Positions 1 through 12,196 of a stretch of 64,000 bases of DNA are shown here, piece after piece. Origin of the DNA: Siphonodentalium dalli (taxonomy: Eukaryota > Mollusca > Scaphopoda > Gadilida > Siphonodentaliidae); contig CP136065.1 of NCBI GenBank assembly GCA_032622095.1, forward strand, positions 243,411,474-243,475,473, read 5' to 3'. Each line of letters opens with the position of its first letter. Within the stretch, counting starts at the first letter, position 1. Under the pieces are notes generated by a model that was not told the origin of the DNA, searched no databases, and saw only the letters and a program-made list of their open reading frames with translations. The position numbers were made by a program, and so were the translations under genes.

Positions 1-1590
1 TGGAATATGCTATTACGCAATGTACAATATTAGTTTTCCGTATTTTGTTGTTTGAAAATATCTTGCCAAAACCACCCATGAACTTGTGCAAAATATCAGG
101 TGATCATCGTTTAAAGCTGTTATTTCAGCGTTGAACATTGACTCAATGTTGCTAGTTATGGTTGTTAGTTCAGCAGATATGTGTAACATTAGGGAGAAGG
201 GATACACACGGTAATGCGGTTGCAGAAAACATAGTACCCTTCGCGTATATGTGACCTTGGTGAATATAACCAAATATTATTTCCAGGTGTAAAGACAGTC
301 TCTGTCACAGAGTATGTGGGCAATTTTGGTCAAGTTTAGATTTTTTTAAAGAAAGTATATGGTACTCCTTTGTGTTTTGATAAATTGCTTTCATAGTATA
401 CCACCATGCATTCTTGTGATAACAGCGAAATATTCGTGTTTTATTACTTATTCTTAGGCAAAAATTACTAATATTTTAAGACACGGAGAATATAATCTAC
501 ACAATTCACCCATTACTCTATGAATATCTCTCATACTGCTCTATAGCAGTGTATTTCGAAAGGTTTGATGGTGTATATATCAAAAGAAACGATGACCGGT
601 CACATTAGTGATACTGCTATGAGCACATATATTTCGGCTTCTATGAAAGGTCACAGAATCAATTCTTCGCTATTAAATTTCATTTTACAGTGTAGTGTAC
701 ATATATATCACACGATTCAAGATAAATAGTGCAGAAAAATTTGCCTTATTCTCCCGTTTCTTTGCGGTTAAAAAGTCCAGATTTAACCATTTTATGAGAC
801 CTTGCTTTTCGCTATATCTCTCGCGATATATATTAGAGATAATTCGCACATACCCGATAAAATGTTTCTCTTATTCTCTGCAATCATTCTTCCTCACATA
901 TTTCGAGCGTGTTGTCACTCTTATGGGACTAGCTATTCAATTATGCATAAAATGTAAATTTCATTCTATTTTGGCCATTTTGGCGGCCATTTTGGGACTT
1001 CAATTCAACTTATATGGTTCACGGCTAAGCATTGTTTGTATGTATGTCAATGTATTATGAATTTGGAATTAATTGATCTACACATGACTGCATTCCCATA
1101 TGGCCTGATGGAGATGCTTCAGAATTTGAACCATTCCGAAAAATCAAGATATCTCAAAAAGCTCAACTCGGATTTTAGGGGACTTTTGACACGTTGTTCA
1201 TAAACATGTTCTTATTGATCCCTGAAAAAATCAGTTTTCCCCGATTTTTTACACTAGTGAAACCTTATGTGCCTGGACTATAAGCTGTCTGGACATCGAC
1301 GCAGTCATGTCTGGTGTTTTGCGCGACCATGTAGCTCGTGACGTCCTTATGTGCGTCGTGACGTCACGATCGGTTTCCAGGAAGAAATCATTCAAAATTG
1401 TTCATTTATGAACGATTTATTATCAAAATAAAACCAGATAACGATGCAAATTAAGAATATATGTGGATTTAAATTACAATTGATGCAATCATCTCATATT
1501 AGCGTGTGCATTATTTACAGTATGTACTTCCGGTATGACGTAACATATTCGCGGAAGGACAAATAAACAGACAAAGATCCGGATCGAAAA
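1..1590. other. No gene recognised
   Basis: AT-rich sequence without a supportable exon or long repeat. The longest open frame (695-1060 +) has no recognisable motif, is rich in rare residues for a protein and has no splice context I can defend. A short 'gccattttgg' motif near 972-1000 recurs in dispersed repeats at about 10.53, 10.86, 23.02 and 23.32 kb and in the array at 61-62.6 kb. Confidence 0.5.
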
Positions 1591-1593
1591 CAT

Positions 1594-2060
1594 TACTTGC
1601 GTCCAGCATGGACTGGCGCAAGTAATAAAAGTTTATTGTGATATGTATATATATGTTACTTATAGTGATATGTGAAGAAGTTTGAAGCAATTTTGGACAA
1701 TTAAATATTATTATTAAGTTATATTATTAAGTTTTATACTGTAACGCCGTCGGCACGCAAGCCGGCGAGAGTTCGGTGAGGATTTCTATGAATACCTAAC
1801 ACAAGTCGAAATAAGGGATGATTAAGACAAATTTAAGAAAATAAATATAGGGATATGTATGTAGATGTATGTTGGTGATTTGTGAAGTTTGGTGCAATTT
1901 GGGCTATTGAAAGTTATGTTATCGGCATTTTTTTTTCTAATAGTTTTACGCCGTCGGCAAAGCAAGAACTCGGCAATGCAGTATCTATACACTCTTGTGT
2001 TCGGCATGTAGTTAGTCGCCGTTAATTAATTAGAGTGTTCAGTGTTGTGTTCGGTATTAC
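1594..2060 (+). repeat. Two tandem units of a dispersed repeat with a leading hairpin
   Basis: The stretch opens with a hairpin (attacttgcg... / ...cgcaagtaat, about 1594-1628). It then carries two diverged units of roughly 200 bp, each containing 'gtgaag..tttg..gcaatttgg', 'cgccgtcggc' and 'ttcggtattac / tgttcggcat' landmarks. The same unit recurs in inverted orientation at 3309-3665, so the two copies flank the LINE fragment between them. No coding role is seen. Confidence 0.6.
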
Positions 2061-2311
2061 AATCTGAGACCACTCGGTGATACCAAGTTTCAAGTTTATT
2101 ATTAATATCTCTCCTTATCATAATTGACATAAGAGATCATTACAAGTAATAACATATGTGATGATATCAATGCATGAGCATGGAAGCAAAAATGTATGAT
2201 CTTTTTGTTTTGTTATTTAAATGTGATTCCAATTATAATCATGAATGTTGTATAAGTCATCACATATTTCCCCTCCGGATGCACACATACGAGTGTAAGC
2301 TCTCGAGGTGG

Positions 2312-3046
2312 TTACAGCGTTTCAGTAGCGCGTTTGATAAAAAGTGCAAGACCATCATTTATCTTTTCATGTCCAGAATTAAATAATTCGTACAACTTAA
2401 ATTCATTTGGTTTCGTATAAAAATATGCATCAATGTACTTTTTGCGTACTTCAGTAAGAGACTCGCAGATCAAAATAAAGTGGTATTCATGTCCCACTGC
2501 ATTCCCACAATTATTACAAATTCGTAGCGCAGCATCTGTATTTGTCCATGAGCCTGTTTCAATAGGTAGTCTATGATTTCTAGTCCTGAATTTCATAAGT
2601 TGTGTTACATTACGAATACTCAATGATGATAAATAATTTGCTCTACCAAATTCTCGTTTGATTATTTTATAAAAATCACTCTTACTTGATATTTCGACCT
2701 GGCATAGCCACTCATTTATATATATGTCATACACTTTGCGCTTGCAAGCTCCATTAAACCAGGTATTACCATATACACATTGATATAGCCAATTATCGTT
2801 CATACCTAGTTCACATAATGTACTTTTTATATTGTTAATCCAATCACATTGAAGTTGGCCTGAGCCATGCAAATCATACATCAGGGAGTAGATATGATAT
2901 ACTAGTTTGCCTTGTTTTCCAGCGATTAGTCTACCCCAGTAACCGAGATATCTTAGTTTAATTTTTAAATCAATAGGATAGATTCCAAGTTCTCCATACA
3001 AAAATATATTGGGGGTCGATTTCTTAAGACGGCAAATAAATACCAT
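2312..3046 (-). pseudogene. LINE reverse transcriptase C-terminal fragment
   Basis: A 244-codon open frame matches the C-terminal part of non-LTR retrotransposon ORF2 proteins. Near residues 155-200 it has an 'FRTRNHRLPIETGSW' segment followed by a cysteine-histidine pattern, C-x2-C-x8-H-x4-C (ICNNCG...HEYHFILIC), which is the typical tail downstream of the polymerase in many invertebrate LINEs. The palm motifs (YADD) and any endonuclease are absent, so the copy is 5'-truncated. The first methionine is probably only an internal residue. A frame this long without stops suggests a fairly young insertion. A relic with the same tail pattern lies at 57,000-57,313 on the other strand. The fragment sits between inverted repeat copies at 1.6-2.06 and 3.31-3.66 kb. 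Confidence 0.75.
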
Positions 3047-3225
3047 GGAGGCTTACTTTGGGCTGTGTGTGTTTTGACAGTAATAATCCATGATGTATGG
3101 ATTATCATTGGTTTCAATGGATTATGATTAAAATACTTTGGGTTCATGTGTGTTTTGACAGCAATAATCCATGTTGTATAGGATTATCATTGGATTCTAT
3201 GGAGTATTGTTAAACACACATGAAA
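3030..3225. repeat. Two-copy tandem repeat, about 90 bp
   Basis: Two adjacent copies share 'actttggg', 'gtgtgttttgacag', 'aataatccatg' and 'ggattatcattgg'. They overlap the 5' end of the LINE frame on the minus strand and could mark the original insertion boundary. Confidence 0.6.
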
Positions 3226-3308
3226 GTTTGATGTCGTAATACTCGTAACATCCTGTGTTGGTGATAGCCAGCCAACTGGATACCTGAAAGCTAATTTATT
3301 AACGGTGA

Positions 3309-3665
3309 ATGCATGCCGAACACAAGAGTGCACGGCGAAAAATTATTATAAAAACTGCCAAGAACATTATAAACTTTATTTTATATATTTCCCTTATATA
3401 CGCCTTATTTGGACTTGTGTTCGGCATTCATATAGTTAGCCGCCATCTCGCCGGACTCTGGCTTATGCGCCGACGGCGTAAAATTACTTAAAACTACCAT
3501 TAACGCAACTTTTAATCGCCCAAATTGCTTCAATATTCACATATCACTAGCTTACATATACACAGACTCCCCTACACAATTTAGTTCTTATATTTCCGTC
3601 TTTTAACCCTTATTTTAACTTGTTTTCGGTTATGTTCGGTATTCATAGTGACCCCTCCACCGTGG
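3309..3665 (-). repeat. Inverted copy of the 1594-2060 repeat
   Basis: The reverse complement of this stretch carries the same landmarks in the same order as 1594-2060 (gccgaacacaag, cgccgtcggcg, tatgtgaatattgaagcaat). The +60-aa frame at 3309-3491 is part of the repeat and is not called as a gene. Confidence 0.6.
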
Positions 3666-4395
3666 CCAGTCAAAAACTGCTTGTTAATAATTATTTAAGA
3701 AAACAATATTTTCGTACATTTGGTCAAAATTGTGGACTGATATGGTCATCAGTTGGAAATTTTCCAACCTAAGTGTAGGTGTCAGGTTTGAAATTTCCAA
3801 CACTGGGATTCTGGGATAGCTTGAGGCTAGTCTAAGTCAAGGATTTTGCTATTTTCTTGTTCAGATTTCCAAATTTTCTCACACCGGTCGGCCCGGTGTG
3901 TCCTAGCTGTTCCCTCCCGTGGCCTAAAAGCAATTGCCAATTAGTTTAATAAACATTATTTTACTACATTTGGTCAAAATTCTGAACTGAAAAGGTTATC
4001 AGTTGGACATTTTTCAACCTATAAGTGGGGAGGGTATCAGGTTTTGAAATTTCAAACACTAGCAAATCTTGAGGCCAGTCTAGATGCTAGGATTTTGCGA
4101 GTTTCTTGTTCAGATTTCAAAATTGTCTCACACCAGTGTGTCGTGGTCCCTCCCCGTGGCTGTGTGAATTTGTCTGGGGTATATAGAACGATGGTTCTGT
4201 TCCACCATCTGGCTATAGTAGAAGAGCCATTCAGAATAGGCTATTAGGCCTGTACAGGAGCAGTTGGGTTCAAAGGGGGGGGTGCAAATGAAATTGAGCA
4301 AAACTTGTGTTTGGTTTGATTCAAGGGGAGGGGGGTGCAGTTAGAATTCCCAAGGTGACTCCAACGGAGACCATCTAGCCACATCCCTGCATACA
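3655..4395 (-). mobile_element. Relic of the 30,954-31,980 hAT-like family
   Basis: Contains repeated 'gaaatttccaac', 'cttgttcagatttc' and 'ctcacaccgg' landmarks in about 200-300-bp units. It ends with 'ctagccacatccctg', the complement of the terminal repeat of the intact element at 30,954-31,980. The other end is missing, so it is a truncated, inverted copy. Short G-rich tracts at 4273-4340 match C-rich tracts in the intact copy. Confidence 0.55.
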
Positions 4396-4970
4396 TATTG
4401 ACATGAATTGCGCATGCTTGGACAGCTGTTGGATATTTGTGCAATTAAAGTAGAATAACATTTTGTGGTTTATTCCGACGATCCTCTGCAAACAATATTC
4501 GAAATCAATGTTAACATTGTATTATTCATTGATTTTTGACAACAAAACGCATAAAGTTGAAAGTGATCGAACATGGATCGAAATTAAATTGTACTTCACA
4601 AGTAAAAGTGCTGCCAGCAATGCACTCATTGAAATAAATTCTAAGGAATCAGTATAAATTACTGGACAACATGAGGACATTCAGGTATGTTTTTTATTTT
4701 CCACTAAAAAGTTCTAGTGACCGTCAGTTGACAAATCTGACATTACCATTGCCATCACTGCATCAGTCAGTCTGGTATGGTACAGTGTGGCGTGGCAGCG
4801 ACATGGGTGGGGTGGGTGGGGTATGGGAGGGGGTTGTGGTGTGTCTAAAAAAAATCAAAAGGTTAAAATGCAAAAATATTTATTTTATTTATTAATTTTT
4901 TTTCCTTTTCAATTTGAATATTTTGAATTTTTTTTTTTTAATTGAGCAAGGATTTCAATTAAATTGTTAT
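4396..4970. other. No gene recognised
   Basis: Contains a GT-rich, low-complexity stretch at about 4785-4845 and an A/T-rich tail at 4870-4960. No motif supports the small frames. Confidence 0.4.
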
Positions 4971-4974
4971 TTAA

Positions 4975-5475
4975 TGTCCCTGGCTCTGCCCCTATTTGAC
5001 CCAGTGACCCCATTTGAACAAATCTGAACCCCAGTCACCCAAGGACCCTCCATACCAAATATAAGCTAAATCGGCCCAATGGTTAATAAGAAGTCGTTCT
5101 AAGAATTACTATGGAGTTATGGCCCTGGTTTCGCAACTAATCGACCTGGTGACCTAATGAAAAAATATGAATGTGAGTCCCATAGGGAACATCCACACCA
5201 AACATGAACCCATTTGGTCTTATAGTTCTGAAAAAGAAGTCATTCTAAGAATTACTATGGAGGAATAGAGCTATGGCCCTGGTTTCGAAAACTAATTGAC
5301 CTGGTGATCTCATTTGAACAAATCTGAATGTGATCGAGTCACCTAGGAAACATCCACACCAAATATGAACCCATTCGGTCTAATAGTTCTGGAGGAGAAG
5401 ACAAATATTGACGGACGGCCGAGGAGTGACAACAGCTCCACCGGAGACTTCGTCTCAGGTGAGCTAAAAACACTT
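4975..5475. repeat. About 130-bp tandem repeat ending in a gacggacgg terminus
   Basis: Three diverged units share 'gaccc/tggtga', 'atttgaacaaatctga', 'catccacaccaaat', 'atgaacccat' and 'attactatgga...tatggccctggtttcg'. The array ends at 'gacggacggccgagg' and then 'ctcaggtgagctaaaa'. The same layout (units of 120-160 bp followed by gacggacgg) recurs at 17.69-18.64, 40.11-40.71 and 44.13-44.44 kb. The 110-codon + frame at 5365-5697 starts inside the array and is not credible. Confidence 0.6.
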
Positions 5476-6465
5476 CAATTGTTCACTTCCGATTGCCTTT
5501 TCGCTGTCATTTTGAAAACTTTTGAGACACCGAATTGTCAATTCCTCGGGATTTGGATCTGGATTCGCCATTTTATAGTTTCAGAGTCAAATTATGCACG
5601 AAATGGCAGGCATATGCTATATATGGCAACAAGAATGTTGCATGTTTCTGTCACATTAATACATTTAGATTTTAGAGGACATTGTAGTGATTGGTAGTAC
5701 ACTCCCGGAAGTGGCTGCCATATTGCCTCAGGTACATACACGTTCACATGTTAGCGTCAAAATAGTTGAGCAGACATCCTTACGAACAAACAAATGAATC
5801 AAGTACTGGTGCCACAGTTTGTGGGATGCACTTTGGCCGACCTGGTTTCCGGACTAATATTCCAATGTTCACCATTTAATTACATATTTTCTTCATTTGT
5901 ACCTAAAATTAACAACTTTTCCATCATGAAACGCATGGAAATTTTGAATACGTTGTTATTTGGTTACATTTGGGAGTCAGGCCAGTACACAAGTGGAATA
6001 ACGCGAACACTAAATTAGTTTTTTGTTTCGAGTGAGTGGAAACCGCACAGGCTATAGATGGTGCGGTTTTGCAGCCCGACATAACCACCCACCAAAATGC
6101 CATTTCTTGGCCCCTTGACCGATTTGGACACCCCTGAACGTTGGCCAATTTGTATCGAGGTAGGATGTGTGAGGTGTATATTGGGGGACCACCATACGTC
6201 ACTCGTTGGCCTAACCCTGGTCCAATTCACCTGCCGCAACCTTGAGTAAACAAGCTTAGAAATCCGACTCAATCATTCAGAATGGAATGTGACTGATATA
6301 TAGGCCACCATCATTATTATCTGTATTTTTGTCAACGAAGCAGTTAATGAATCCATAGAATAATTGGACCCTCTCTCATTATTGCAAATAAACCTGTCAT
6401 GGTGGGTTTGTAGGGGGCACTTTCACTTTCTGTTTCTAGTGACAATGATTGCATATAGCGGACTT
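5476..6465. other. No gene recognised
   Basis: Small overlapping frames occur on both strands between 5.79 and 6.27 kb with no recognisable motif or splice context. I see no tandem or inverted structure. Confidence 0.4.
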
Positions 6466-6467
6466 TA

Positions 6468-6732
6468 TTAATCAATATTCCCTGTCACTAACTCGCAGCC
6501 ATATTGGATCCACCAGGTCTGGTTCCGTGGTTTCATAAATTCATCCAGCCCCGAGTCCGTGGTTTTAATGCTACAGGTCAAAGTTTTGGAGTAGCATTTC
6601 CATATATGGAGCTTTTGAATTATTCATGACTTCCATATATGGAAAGCTAAGTAAAACCACGGAACGGACCTGGTGAATCCAATATGGCCGCGAGATAGTG
6701 TAACTTAGTGACAAGCCATATTAATCTAAAGT
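6468..6732. mobile_element. Imperfect foldback MITE
   Basis: The two ends are inverted: 'attaat...tgtcactaactcgc.gccatattgga' on the left and its complement on the right ('tccaatatggccgcgag...tgacaagcc...attaat'). Inner arms add 'ccaccaggtctggttccgtgg' against 'ccacggaacggacctggtg'. There is no coding content. A flanking duplication was not resolved. Confidence 0.65.
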
Positions 6733-6779
6733 CATAGAGTGTTGTGCAGAAGTGCTCAAACTTGCGGGGAACGTTAAAG

Positions 6780-7650
6780 ATACTATGACACTTAATATCC
6801 TGTTACTGGATATGTATACTATTATTTCATAATAAACCTGTTGGATCAGGTTGTATCATGATGGCATACGCTACAGTCATTATCGGGTTTAAAACTATAT
6901 TCGGCTCAAAATATATTCAGCTGAAAATGACAGTTGTTCTCATAATCTCATCTATTATGCATTCGCGAAGAAACGAGGGCGAGTCGCCGGCCAAAGCATC
7001 GAAAGATTACCTACATGTCGATCATAGAAATACAATGTGTTTTTTCATTCATAGCCTTTATTGATTAACATAATTAAAGACATGTTATGGACTTATATTG
7101 GTGTGTGAAACTGTTAAGTTAGTATTCAGGCTCTATGCCAACTGGTGGAATGTAGCATTCTAATATTGTTTGCTAACCGATTTTCGATCTGCATTAAAAA
7201 CTGATATGTTCCGACGACGCTACCCCGACACAAAGAAAACTAGTATATATAATGCCACATATCTATTGATTTTATTTTGCATGTGCATTTATTGTGTATT
7301 TATATAATGTGTAAAGCGCTTAGGGCCCTTACGGGGGATAGGCGCTATATAAATATTTCCGAAAATTTCAAGCAAATCGACCGTAACACTCCATAGAAAC
7401 CATCGTCTGAACTATGCTCAATTGTAAATATTTACCTCTCGATTCGGGACGCAACTTCTGGCGATAAACTAACGAAAACGATTTCACCATCGAGAGTCGC
7501 TAAATTTAATTAATATATAAGAATGACTATGTTTGTTGCCAATTTGGATATAATATTTGTATAATATACTAGTAACTTCTTTTAGCAAGATTATTCTCCA
7601 TTTCTATTTGATCACCCTACCGGAGTGTTTCAGATCACTTTAATATTTTG
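6780..7650. repeat. Dispersed repeat copy 1 with a LINE/SINE-type 3' tail inside
   Basis: Its left part (about 7068-7170) matches 53,866-53,970 and its right part (about 7355-7645) matches 54,520-54,805. Shared landmarks are 'gttagtattcaggc', 'caagcaaatcgacc', 'gtaaatatttac', 'tcgggacgca' and 'gattattctccatttc'. Between them, 7310-7352 carries 'gtaaagcgctta...ggcgctatataaat', a 3' tail known from many animal LINEs and SINEs (CR1/L2 type). Copy 2 has a foldback element in the equivalent gap. Confidence 0.55.
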
Positions 7651-7659
7651 ACATAGAAA

Positions 7660-8240
7660 TAAGCAATAGAGAAACAAACAAAAATTATTTTGATCAGTAA
7701 ATTACAATAATAACATTACAAATAATTAAGAGTTAGTATTGCTGGAATTATAGGTCCCTTTGTCAGGTAGGTATTGCAACCATTTTGCCAAGCGTTGACC
7801 TCCATCGCACCCAGTGCCCTTGACTGCATGAAGACAACCGCTGATTATCCCTTCTTAATTGCTACAGCATCTGATGCACTCGAAAAACCTGCAAAAATTC
7901 TCTGTTTTGACAAATGAGTCCCTGGAAAGCAAAAATGCACAGTAAAACAACAATGTAGTTCTTTCATGATATCACAAATTACAGTAAATACCTTAGTGAC
8001 CCTTGGTGTATATGAATTGTTTGCAATGATGACAATATAGTTGGCAATTTGACTACTGAATAATGGCTGGGTGAATGGTACACTTCCTATAGTCCTAGCC
8101 GATGCCTAGGTGTTGTTTCTTGACTACCAGCAACTATATGACAATTGAATCTATCTATCTAATTTGAGTAATTCAAGTAATGATAGTAATTATAAATCTG
8201 GTTACATAAATTTTCACAGCCTATTATACTGGAGTCTAAC
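7660..8240. other. No gene recognised
   Basis: AT-rich sequence with no open frame or clear repeat. Confidence 0.4.
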
Positions 8241-8242
8241 AT

Positions 8243-8375
8243 AACCAAATTCACCCTCTGGGGACCTCATTCTGCTTACACCTCAGCAGAATTAGGTTCC
8301 CAGTGGGTGCATTTGGTGATGCTAGCCCGCTAGACAGGGTAGCATCACTAAATCCACCCTCTGGGGACCTCATTC
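8243..8375. mobile_element. Partial copy of the 254-bp hAT-type MITE
   Basis: Shows the MITE core ('caccctctggggacctcatt', 'ggtgatgctagcccgct', 'agcatcacta') without either terminal caagccttg/caaggcttg end. It is a degenerate inner fragment. Confidence 0.7.
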
Positions 8376-8420
8376 ATATGGAGTGACTGGGGTAATGGGT
8401 GGGTTGTACATGTGTACCTT

Positions 8421-8507
8421 GGGTGGCTATCGCTTTCCACAATAACTCAAGGATATATTAATCAATAGAGAGGTCATGTCATATCGTGGAAAGCGATAGC
8501 CACCCAT
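8421..8507. repeat. 20-bp perfect inverted repeat
   Basis: 'gggtggctatcgctttccac' at about 8421-8440 is repeated as its exact complement at about 8488-8507, a stem with a 47-base loop just before the 42-bp array starts. Confidence 0.7.
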
Positions 8508-8511
8508 TATC

Positions 8512-10175
8512 ACACAGTCATTACATATATACATAAACACCACAGACATAACAATATAGTTACCCACTGTATACATATACACCTGACCCATGCCCACGGA
8601 TGGCCATACAGCCACGCGTCACAATGCAGGCACACCGGGTATACTCCTAAACATGACCCATAACCATATAGTCACTCCATGTTTACCCATTCATCTCACC
8701 ATTGGCCATAAGGTCATCCCCTGTATACCTATTCTCCAAACGCATGGTCAAATGGACAATCAATATATACATCAACACCACAACAATGACCATAAAGTCA
8801 TTCCGGTATACATATGCACATCACCAATGGCCATATAGCCACTCGCTTCATACACATACCCTCACCCATGTTACCTGGTATACTCCTTCACCTGACCTAT
8901 GGCCATATAGTCACCCCGTGTGTACCTATTCAAAACATGCATACACGATCATGGTCAATCCTTGTATTCATATTCACCCCCAACAGTGGCCATGTCAATC
9001 CCTGTTTCCCTATTTGTCACACCCCATAGCCGAATAGCCACTCAAGATATACTAATACACCCCAGCCATGTCAGTATAGTCACTCCATGTATGCATATGC
9101 ACCTCATCCATGGTCATATAGCCACTCGCTATATACACATATCCCTCGCCCATGACAATAAAGCAACACGTGTGTGTACTGCTATAACCTACACATGACG
9201 ATACCGAAACGAGTCACCAAACAGGAACACCAGGTACATGTATACTCATACGCCTGTCACCCCCTGTATAGATGTCCATTACATTTGTGATCATACAGTC
9301 ACTACTTTGTATACCTACATGTACTCATCTCACCATTAACCATACAGTCACTACCTGTATACCTATTCGACACACATAGTCATATAACCACTCGATATAC
9401 ATATGCAGCCCACCCTAGACCATAGATTCACTCCAGGTATACATGTAACCCTCACTAATGGCCATTCAGCCCTTCCAGATATACAAAAAACCCGCACATA
9501 CGACCACTCAAACAATCCATACTTGCATATACACCTCACACATGACAATTCAGCAATTCACTGTATAATCAGACACGCCATCCATGATAACACAGCTAAG
9601 CCCTATACACCCACCAATGATAATACATCCACAATATATATAAATATACATCCCACCCGTTACCACAAGGACACTCCCTATGTACCCACACGCTCGATAA
9701 TGTCCACCCAGCTTACTCCAGGTATTCATATTCAATCATGACCGTACAGTCATTCCGTGTATACCTATACACATTACCCGTAACCGTAAAATCACTACCT
9801 ATGTATCCACACACCCCATCCATGATCATACAGACAGCACATGTGCATCCCACCATGACCTTACAGTCACTCCATATATACATGATCAACACATAGATGA
9901 CCATGTAGCTATATCCATACACCACACCAATGACCATACAGGCACACCGGATGCACCCGTACTGGATATACACAATCATACACCATACAGTCACTCCATG
10001 CATACCGATTCACCTCAATCCTGACCATGACCTCTCCCTGTATACCTAGATGCATCTTACCATGGACAACCCACTTATAACCATATAGTCACTCATTGTA
10101 TACCTACTCACATCAGTCATGACATACAATAACTCCCTGTATACCTATTCACCTCACATATGATCACAGAGTAAC
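8512..10175. repeat. Diverged 42-bp satellite array
   Basis: About 40 copies of a roughly 42-bp unit, approximate landmarks 'ccatatagtcactcc', 'tgtatacctat', 'cacctcacccatg'. Copies differ at many positions, so the array is old. As 42 is a multiple of three, it creates long overlapping frames on both strands (for example 8590-9741 + and 9363-10,003 -) that repeat the same few residues. These are artefacts of the period. Confidence 0.8.
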
Positions 10176-10179
10176 TCCC

Positions 10180-11490
10180 TGGCTACGATCTTGGCATCCA
10201 CACTGTATCATGTAGGCATTTTTTTTATCATAATGGACCAGAATAGCCAAAGATTATGGTCCATATCAGTTCTGTCTCAAAGTTCTGCGCATTTCCTTTC
10301 AATAAATATGGCCAAAATCACAAAAGAGGTTCTCGGCAAAATTACATACTTTAAAATGAATTTGTCATGCCCCATACGGAACTGGGACAACTGGGAATAG
10401 AACATGTAGTTGTCAGTTAATTAACTAACACGTATAATAACCAAGTGAGTCACAATTTGCTACCTTTTCGGATAATGCAGAGAATGTTCGGGATATATGT
10501 AAAAAATTAGCATTTTACAAATTTGATTGCCATTTTGGAAGCCATCTTGAGCAATTTGGTCTATAAACACCGTAGTGTGACACATTTAAGATAGACCAAA
10601 ACAATAAACACCTTTCAATCCAAAGATAGTTATATTTTACCTGAAAAAAATGGTCCAAACCTGAAAACTGAATTTTTGCCAATATTTATGTCAAGTTTTT
10701 TAGAGAAAAGTCCAATATTTTTGACGATGTCAGTGGTGAAAATAGTAACAATTAACCACGGTGCATCAAATAAAGTTGCATTACTCAACCAGTTCCAAAT
10801 AGCATGAATTGATCTAGAAGATATTTGTGAACAAAATTGTCATATTTTCAACTTCCGGCGGCCATTTTGGCGGCCATCTTGGATGGTGAGTTTCAATTTT
10901 GGCCCAAAAAGTGTCATTATGTCTTAGTTTCACGAAAATATATACATTTGTATACATTTTACTAGATTTTCCGCTATAATTTTCTGTATTTCTGTATGAG
11001 GGTACCTTCATGGTGTAATCAACTCCTCCTACAGTTTTGATCGTAGATATTTGAAACTTCCTTTTTTTTGGATGCTATCACACTCGACAAAAGCCATCTT
11101 AGATGTTAAGGTTGCATTTCATTTTCTACCCTTTTTTCGGTTTCTGCAATCATTCGAACAAATATGAACCAATATCAAAATTATTAATCCAAATTTTTCT
11201 TTAAAGTTAAAAATCTTTTTTGTTGGGTTTACGGATAATGCGGGTTGAATTTGCCACAGTGAGGGTATGCTAGCACTCGAGTGCACACCTCTTGTTCATG
11301 GTGACATAGTAAATTATAAAACGAATAACAAAGCTGCGTTTCACAATTAGGCCAGTGGTGTTGCCAACACAAATAACTTGACTTCACAAAAAACAAATTT
11401 CCAACAGTAAGACCAGTGGTCAAGCACTAATAATTCACCAAACATTACCAAACCATACTCGACTGTGGATATTTATGGTTGCATTTGCCT
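10180..11490. other. Dispersed repeat DNA without a gene
   Basis: Contains 'gccattttgg...gccatcttg' motifs at about 10,531 and 10,860. A segment near 10,995-11,035 ('taccttcatggtgtaatca') recurs inverted at about 44,340-44,370. No exon is supported. Confidence 0.4.
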
Positions 11491-11733
11491 TTGAGTGCGT
11501 TAACCCTTTACCCAACAGAACGGCCTTGTGCCAATGCATTCTCTTATATATGCGAGTCGACCATAGGTCGCCTCGCATATATAAGAGAATGCATTGGCTT
11601 AACACATTAAAAATTAATTTAGGCCAATGCATTCTCTTATATATGCGAGGCGACCTATGGTCGACTCGCATATATAAGAGAATGCATTGGCACAGGGCCG
11701 TTCTGTTGGGTAAAGGGTTAACGCACTCAAACG
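11488..11733. mobile_element. TTAA-flanked palindromic MITE
   Basis: Bounded by TTAA at 11,500-11,503 and 11,718-11,721. The ends are 'ccctttacccaacagaacgg' and its complement (11,504-11,717). Inside are two hairpins built on 'ccaatgcattctcttatata', themselves arranged as mirror images, so the whole element folds on itself. TTAA duplication plus a CCC-start is typical of piggyBac-type elements. The pairing continues past the TTAA on both sides ('tttgagtgcg' / 'cgcactcaaa'), so the palindrome is about 245 bp. Frames across it are artefacts. Confidence 0.85.
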
Positions 11734-11967
11734 CAGAATATCATAACAGCTCTAGCGTAGAAGTTACTAGCTATCCATGTGGACTCATCACTAACAGATA
11801 TCACTACTCAAATTGCTCACCTTGTTGCCAAGAATTCCTGCTAGAAATCACCATGAAGTAGCCATATAGTCCATTTCGCTATTAACATCATCAATAACTA
11901 GCTGACATGTGGTGCATACATTACCCAGTGGGTGTAGAACTACCTTTCCCAAACAGTACATTTAATC

Positions 11968-12196
11968 CCAAGTGGTTATAGAGAGACATCTCAATCACCA
12001 GTGGTTATAAAGACCGCTCAATCACCCGTGGTTATAAAGACTGATCAATAACCAGTGGTTATAAAGACTGATCAATAACCAGTGGCTATAAAGACCACTC
12101 AATCAACAGTGGTTATAAAGACCGTTCAATAGCCAGTGGTTATGGAGACCAGTGGTTATGGAGACCAGTGGTTATAGAGACCGATCAATCACCAGA
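11968..12196. repeat. 28-bp minisatellite at the gene's 3' end
   Basis: About eight 28-bp units ('ccagtggttataaagacc' + 'gctcaatcac') plus two short 17-bp units. The last unit runs into the stop codon of exon E (12,185-12,187), so the minisatellite supplies the final codons and forms the start of the 3' untranslated region. Confidence 0.85.

Noticed and set aside
695..1060. 121-codon plus frame
   Set aside because: It is cysteine-, phenylalanine- and tyrosine-rich without domain, repeat or splice context; a chance frame.
8590..10003. Series of 60-112-codon frames on both strands
   Set aside because: They translate the 42-bp satellite, whose period is a multiple of three; residues repeat with the unit and all frames behave alike.
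11435..11861. Frames of 78 and 128 codons on opposite strands with near-identical sequence
   Set aside because: Caused by the palindromic TTAA element; such mirrored frames recur at every copy (25.0, 28.0, 51.0 and 59.1 kb).
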